DNA from: Lachnospiraceae bacterium | GTDB lineage: Bacteria > Bacillota_A > Clostridia > Lachnospirales > Lachnospiraceae | Assembly: GCA_017553665.1 (NCBI GenBank) | Contig: JAFZKM010000080.1 | Location: 1 to 9,216, forward strand | Direction of reading: 5' to 3' | DNA: 9,216 nt | Part shown: piece after piece, positions 6,268 through 9,216 of the stretch | Numbering within the stretch: the first letter of the stretch is position 1 | Layout: every line of letters starts with the position of its first letter | Notes under the pieces: model-generated | Database searches by the model: none | What the model was told of the DNA's origin: nothing | Seen by the model: only the letters and a program-made list of their open reading frames with translations | Program-made: the position numbers and the translations under genes

Positions 6268-7047
6268 TTAGACAAGTCCGCCCAACAGTATCGCCGAAGC
6301 CATCGCTATCAGCATGCTGCCTGCCACGGAAAAGCTGTCGATCCAGTCCGCTTTTGCCTTGTTTTTGATGTATAGGAATGCCGCCATCGCAAGAGCCGCA
6401 ACGATAGCGACCGCGAGTGAGAGCCAGCTGCCTTTGAATGTAAGAACGCCCTCGGATGAAACGATCGTGCCGATATAGCTTGCGATGTACGCGGAAACAA
6501 GTCCGATGAACATCGCGGTCATAGCAATGTCGCCGAAACCCGCAGTGCTCTTCTTTTTGCTTTCGCCGTCCTTTTTTCTGTCGGAGCCGCCGGCCATGAG
6601 CCTGGTCACGTAGGATTTGCCGTTAAAGATCATGAGGACCATGCCCCAGATTATACAGAAACACATGAGAAGCGCGATCGTGGTAAAGCTCTCTCCGGTC
6701 ATGTTCGCAGCCGAAAGTCCGCCGCCTCCGACAGCTTCCGCCGCCGCTTCGGCCACCTGCGTCTCATAATGCAGCGCGCCTATTACAGAAAGCCGCAGCC
6801 ACGGCCAGGGTGTGCCGAGACTTCCCGAAAGCGCTATGACGCCGAGCAGTATTCCGATGCCCGGAAGTATCGAGAAAGTCGCGCTCGCGGTGATCACACG
6901 CTTCATCTTGCCGGTGTCTATCCCCATCGCCTTTCCGGCCTTATACGCGCGTACCGCGAAAATGACACAGATCACTGCGACCAGCAGTATTATCGCACCG
7001 CAGATCAGGTACATGAACGCACCGTTCAGCTTTGCAAGCAATTCCAT
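6268..7047 (-). CDS. DUF5058 family membrane protein
   Basis: Recognised as DUF5058 from its layout: an N-terminal helix (about 11-33) ending in a basic stretch with R-A-Y-K, a second helix (about 52-74), then the diagnostic segment P80-W-P-W-L-R-L-S-V-I-G-A-L-H-Y-E95. Further helices lie at about 120-142, 172-195, 207-228 and 239-258, giving some six in 259 residues. Between helices 3 and 4 a polar, Lys/Ser-rich loop (about 150-166) should be cytoplasmic. Function is not established for this family. Its pairing here with another membrane protein and an M20 peptidase suggests a transporter for a peptide or acylated amino acid, which is inference. AAGGAGGAGG stands just before the ATG at 7047, and a near-consensus promoter lies 35 bases further upstream, so this is the first gene of its transcript. 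Confidence 0.9.
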   Translation of the reverse strand: MELLAKLNGAFMYLICGAIILLVAVICVIFAVRAYKAGKAMGIDTGKMKRVITASATFSILPGIGILLGVIALSGSLGTPWPWLRLSVIGALHYETQVAEAAAEAVGGGGLSAANMTGESFTTIALLMCFCIIWGMVLMIFNGKSYVTRLMAGGSDRKKDGESKKKSTAGFGDIAMTAMFIGLVSAYIASYIGTIVSSEGVLTFKGSWLSLAVAIVAALAMAAFLYIKNKAKADWIDSFSVAGSMLIAMASAILLGGLV

Positions 7048-7081
7048 AATGCCTCCTCCTTACAGAAAAATTATTGATACC

Positions 7082-7110
7082 ATTATAACCAAAAATGTCA
7101 TAAATGTTTA
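7082..7110 (-). promoter_or_regulatory. Sigma-A-type promoter of the DUF5058 operon
   Basis: On the minus strand a perfect -10 box TATAAT (7087-7082) stands 17 bases after TAAACA (7110-7105), a four-of-six match to TTGACA. Transcription would begin near 7075, giving a leader of about 27 bases before the ATG at 7047 with a strong ribosome binding site. Surrounding DNA is AT-rich. It is placed between the terminator of the ABC transporter unit and DUF5058, as expected for an independent operon. Confidence 0.7.
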
Positions 7111-7124
7111 CCATTTTTGTCATA
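7090..7124. promoter_or_regulatory. Operator-like repeats over the DUF5058 promoter
   Basis: A perfect 8-bp inverted repeat, CAAAAATG (7090-7097) and CATTTTTG (7112-7119), is separated by 14 bases and brackets the -35 hexamer; one arm lies in the promoter spacer. In addition TGTCATA occurs twice as a direct repeat (7096-7102 and 7118-7124), 22 bases apart, about two helical turns. Position and symmetry suggest a site for a dimeric repressor, but AT-rich DNA gives such repeats by chance fairly easily. Regulator unknown. Confidence 0.4.
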
Positions 7125-7151
7125 GGATTAACATAATCGTCTTTTACACTT

Positions 7152-7213
7152 AAGAAAAAAGAAGGGAAGAGTCACAGCCGATCCTAATAGTTGTCGGAGT
7201 TTCTCTTCCCTTC
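7152..7213 (-). terminator. Intrinsic terminator of the amino-acid ABC transporter unit
   Basis: On the minus strand GAAGGGAAGAG (7213-7203) pairs perfectly with CTCTTCCCTTC (7171-7161) over 11 bp, followed directly by TTTTTTCTT (7160-7152). The stem begins seven bases after the ATPase stop codon. The 31-base loop is longer than usual and holds a further four-base complement (7178-7181 with 7194-7197), so the real fold is probably a stacked stem. The T-tract is only on the minus-strand side, so termination is one-directional. Confidence 0.85.
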
Positions 7214-7220
7214 GCGCATA

Positions 7221-7985
7221 TTAAAATTCAAATGTCTTAAGGAATCTCTTAGCCCTCTCGGTCCTCGGCTCCGTAAAGAACTTCTCCGGATCCGAATCCT
7301 CGATCACCGATCCCCCGTCCATGAAAATGATCCTGTCCGCGATGGCCCTTGCGAACGCCATTTCATGCGTTACGATCAGCATCGTTCTCTGCTGCTTCGC
7401 AAGCTCAAGTATTACGTCCAGTACTTCCCTTACCATCTCGGGATCGAGCGCCGCCGTAACCTCGTCAAAGAGCAGGATCTCGGGGTGCATGATAAGAGCC
7501 CTGACGATCGCGACTCTCTGCTTCTGTCCGCCCGAGAGCTGGCGCGGATAATTGTCCTTTTTTGACGACAGTCCCACCTTTTCAAGTAGCTGTTCCGCCT
7601 CTTCGCGGACCTCTTTTTTATCGCGCTTCTGCACCTTTAAGGGCGCGAGCATGATATTCCCGAGTATGGTCTTGTGAGGAAAAAGCTCATAGCTCTGAAA
7701 CACCATTCCGATCCTCTGCCTGTAGGTATTGTCCTTCTGCGGAGGCGGATTGATCGTCCGGCCGTCCAGCACCACCTTGCCGTCCTGAATATCCTCCAGG
7801 CCGTTTATGCAGCGCAGGAATGTGCTCTTTCCGCAGCCTGACGGGCCCACGATCACCACAACCTCACCTTTATTTACCGTGAGATTTATATCATCGAGCA
7901 CGGTCAGATCATCAAAGCTTTTATGCAGATGCTCAACTTTAAGTATCTGTTCCGCAGATTTCTTTTCCATAGGTATCTCTTCCAT
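7221..7985 (-). CDS. Polar amino-acid ABC transporter, ATP-binding protein (GlnQ-type)
   Basis: Cytoplasmic ATPase powering amino-acid import through the two permeases encoded just upstream. All ABC motifs are present in order: Walker A G47-P-S-G-C-G-K-S-T55, Q-loop Q97 in V-F-Q, signature L150-S-G-G-Q154, Walker B I170-L-L-F-D-E175 with catalytic E175, D-loop A179-L-D181, and switch H207 in V-T-H-E-M. The length of 254 residues is normal for the GlnQ/HisP group. The residues after Walker B read V-T-A-A-L-D-P rather than the usual P-T-S-A-L-D-P, a tolerated change. The start ATG at 7985 has a weaker GGGGA-type ribosome binding site; an ATG at 7970 is also possible, and either leaves the domain intact. 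It follows the permease gene after nine bases and is closed by the terminator at 7152-7213. Specificity is set by the binding protein, which is not in the window. Confidence 0.95.
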   Translation of the reverse strand: MEEIPMEKKSAEQILKVEHLHKSFDDLTVLDDINLTVNKGEVVVIVGPSGCGKSTFLRCINGLEDIQDGKVVLDGRTINPPPQKDNTYRQRIGMVFQSYELFPHKTILGNIMLAPLKVQKRDKKEVREEAEQLLEKVGLSSKKDNYPRQLSGGQKQRVAIVRALIMHPEILLFDEVTAALDPEMVREVLDVILELAKQQRTMLIVTHEMAFARAIADRIIFMDGGSVIEDSDPEKFFTEPRTERAKRFLKTFEF

Positions 7986-7994
7986 AATCTTCCC

Positions 7995-8663
7995 CTAGTT
8001 TTCCCATTTCTTTTCCAGATATTTCGACAGGCGGCTGATCGGCCAGCACACCAGAAAATACAGCAGAAATACGACCGCGAACACTCCGAAGGCCGCGTTC
8101 GGAGAAGTCCTTCTGTTGGCCTCGATTATCTGCTGTCCGACCTTCAATACCTCCACGATGCCTATCATCATGACAAGGCTCGTGGTCTTGATCATTCTCG
8201 TGATGAGATTGATCGAGAGCGGGAGCAGGCGCCTTATGATCTGCGGAACGATCACGTACACAAAGGTCTGAAGGCGGCTCATGCCGAGCGCGGTGCTGCT
8301 CTCGTACTGTATCGCCGGTATGCTGATAAGGCAGCCCCTCACAAGATCGGCCATCTCCGCAGTACCCCAGAACGAAAATACGATCACGGCCGAGACCTCA
8401 GCCGACAGATTCAGTCCCGTAAGCTTCGTAAAGCCAAAGAACACTATGAACAGCAGCACCATCTGCGGCATTATCCTGACGATCTCCAGATAGACCCGGG
8501 AGATTGCGTTGATCACGGGCTTTTTCAGCGTCATCAGCATGCCGAGTATTATCCCCAGGAAAATGCTGATCGCGACCGAGATCAGGCTTATCTTCATCGC
8601 GGCGCCGAGTCCCGCCAGCAGCCGCACAAGGTTCTTTCCCTTGAATATTACCTCAATTCCCAT
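7995..8663 (-). CDS. Polar amino-acid ABC transporter permease (HisM/GlnP family)
   Basis: Integral membrane subunit of the importer, 222 residues, normal length for the family. The opening G-I-E-V-I-F-K-G is typical of clostridial members. The first helix is at about 24-44, followed by the conserved segment E60-I-V-R-I-M-P-Q-M (family consensus E-x-x-R-g-t-P). The EAA loop that docks on the ATPase reads E121-S-S-T-A-L-G127, followed by V-x-x-P-Q. Further helices occur near 88-105, 160-180 and 190-213. I chose the ATG at 8663, with GGAG about nine bases upstream; a longer version would need a TTG at 8678 overlapping the preceding gene. Four bases separate it from the first permease gene, so the two are surely co-transcribed and probably form a heterodimeric channel. 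Confidence 0.93.
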   Translation of the reverse strand: MGIEVIFKGKNLVRLLAGLGAAMKISLISVAISIFLGIILGMLMTLKKPVINAISRVYLEIVRIMPQMVLLFIVFFGFTKLTGLNLSAEVSAVIVFSFWGTAEMADLVRGCLISIPAIQYESSTALGMSRLQTFVYVIVPQIIRRLLPLSINLITRMIKTTSLVMMIGIVEVLKVGQQIIEANRRTSPNAAFGVFAVVFLLYFLVCWPISRLSKYLEKKWEN

Positions 8664-8667
8664 ACCG

Positions 8668-9216
8668 CTAATCTCCAAACATTCCGAAACGTAGTTTTTT
8701 CTCGATCAGGCTGCCCGCGAACGACACCGGAAGCAGCATCAGGACGTAGAAAAATACCAGCAGGACCAGGCTCTCGGTCGTGTTGTAATGCAGGCCGATC
8801 AGGTCCTTTGCCGTAAACATCAGGTCCATCAGGCTTATCGCCGAGAAAACGCTGGTCTCCTTCAGCAGAAAGATCACATTCGCCAGCAGTCCCGGCACGC
8901 TTATGTTAAATGCCTGCGGGCAGATAACGAGCCTGAAAGCCTGCCACTTCGTCATGCCGAGCGATTTCGCGCTCTCCGCCTGTATCCCGGGCACCGCTTC
9001 AAGTCCGCTCCTGATGCTCTCCGCCATGTAGCTGCCGCCTAATAGCCCCAGTCCTAAGGTTCCGCAGACCCCGGCGGATATCCTGATACCCACGGACGGA
9101 AGTCCGTAGTAGATGAAGAACAGCTGCACCAGAAGCGGCGTGTTCCTGAAAAGCTCGACATAGAACTTTACGATCGAGGACAGCACCGGCAGCTTGTAAT
9201 ACAGTATAAATGCGCA
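8668..9216 (-). CDS. Polar amino-acid ABC transporter permease, N-terminus cut by window edge
   Basis: Second membrane subunit of the importer. The frame is open to the right edge, so the true start is upstream; a GTG at 9186 is internal. It carries the strongly conserved E-L-F-R-N-T-P-L-L-V-Q-L followed by I-Y-Y-G-L-P, a G-G-S-Y-M-A-E segment, and the EAA loop A-E-S-A-K-S-L-G-M with a following V-I-C-P-Q. At least three membrane helices are visible. About 183 residues are present; the family has roughly 215-240, so the first helix and N-terminus are missing. It stops four bases before the start of the second permease gene. The substrate-binding protein gene would be expected further upstream, to the right of the window. 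Confidence 0.92.
   Translation of the reverse strand, partial: CAFILYYKLPVLSSIVKFYVELFRNTPLLVQLFFIYYGLPSVGIRISAGVCGTLGLGLLGGSYMAESIRSGLEAVPGIQAESAKSLGMTKWQAFRLVICPQAFNISVPGLLANVIFLLKETSVFSAISLMDLMFTAKDLIGLHYNTTESLVLLVFFYVLMLLPVSFAGSLIEKKLRFGMFGD

Noticed and set aside
7923..8816. Long open frame on the plus strand (297 codons) opposite the ABC permease genes
   Set aside because: It lies antisense to two permeases and part of the ATPase gene, which have clear family motifs. Its translation is hydrophilic, rich in Arg, His, Gln and Tyr, with no domain and no ribosome binding site; the open frame follows from the codon use of the real genes.
1..9216. Mobile elements, CRISPR arrays, tRNA or rRNA genes, toxin-antitoxin or phage-defence genes
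   Set aside because: No transposase, integrase or repeat-spacer pattern, tRNA cloverleaf or rRNA-like stretch was seen; gene order is uniform on one strand with consistent base composition.

Overview
The window reads as chromosomal DNA from a Gram-positive anaerobe, most likely a member of the Clostridia (Lachnospiraceae or a relative). This is inferred from moderate GC, strong AGGAGG ribosome binding sites before nearly every gene, a single-membrane lipoprotein, and protein families typical of that class (DUF5058, small FakA-like proteins, clostridial polar amino-acid ABC permeases). Every supported gene lies on the minus strand, so transcription runs from the right end to the left. There is no sign of phage, transposon, CRISPR, tRNA or rRNA.

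Right end (about 7221-9216): three adjacent genes encode a polar amino-acid ABC importer: a permease cut by the window edge, a second permease, and a GlnQ-type ATPase. The substrate-binding protein is not in view and probably lies upstream, beyond the right edge. A strong intrinsic terminator (7152-7213) closes this unit.

Middle (4072-7120): a well-formed promoter with an inverted repeat across its -35 region drives a DUF5058 membrane protein, a second multi-pass membrane protein and an M20-family metallopeptidase with an N-terminal membrane anchor. The tight spacing suggests one functional module. My inference is that the two membrane proteins form an uncharacterised transporter and the peptidase hydrolyses the imported peptide or N-acyl amino acid.

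Left-middle (1721-4075): three genes of unknown function follow in the same direction: a soluble 181-residue protein translationally coupled to the peptidase by an ATGA overlap, a lipoprotein, and a membrane protein with four predicted helices and a C-terminal domain probably outside the cell.

Left end (1-1685): a Nudix (MutT-like) hydrolase is followed one base later by a 95-residue protein that looks like a free-standing piece of the FakA/DAK2 fatty-acid kinase family. A 12-bp hairpin then buries the ribosome binding site of the last gene, a beta-lactamase-fold serine hydrolase that runs off the left edge. The only intergenic stretches longer than about 40 bases are 914-1006 and 7048-7220; both carry regulatory structure and are described below.
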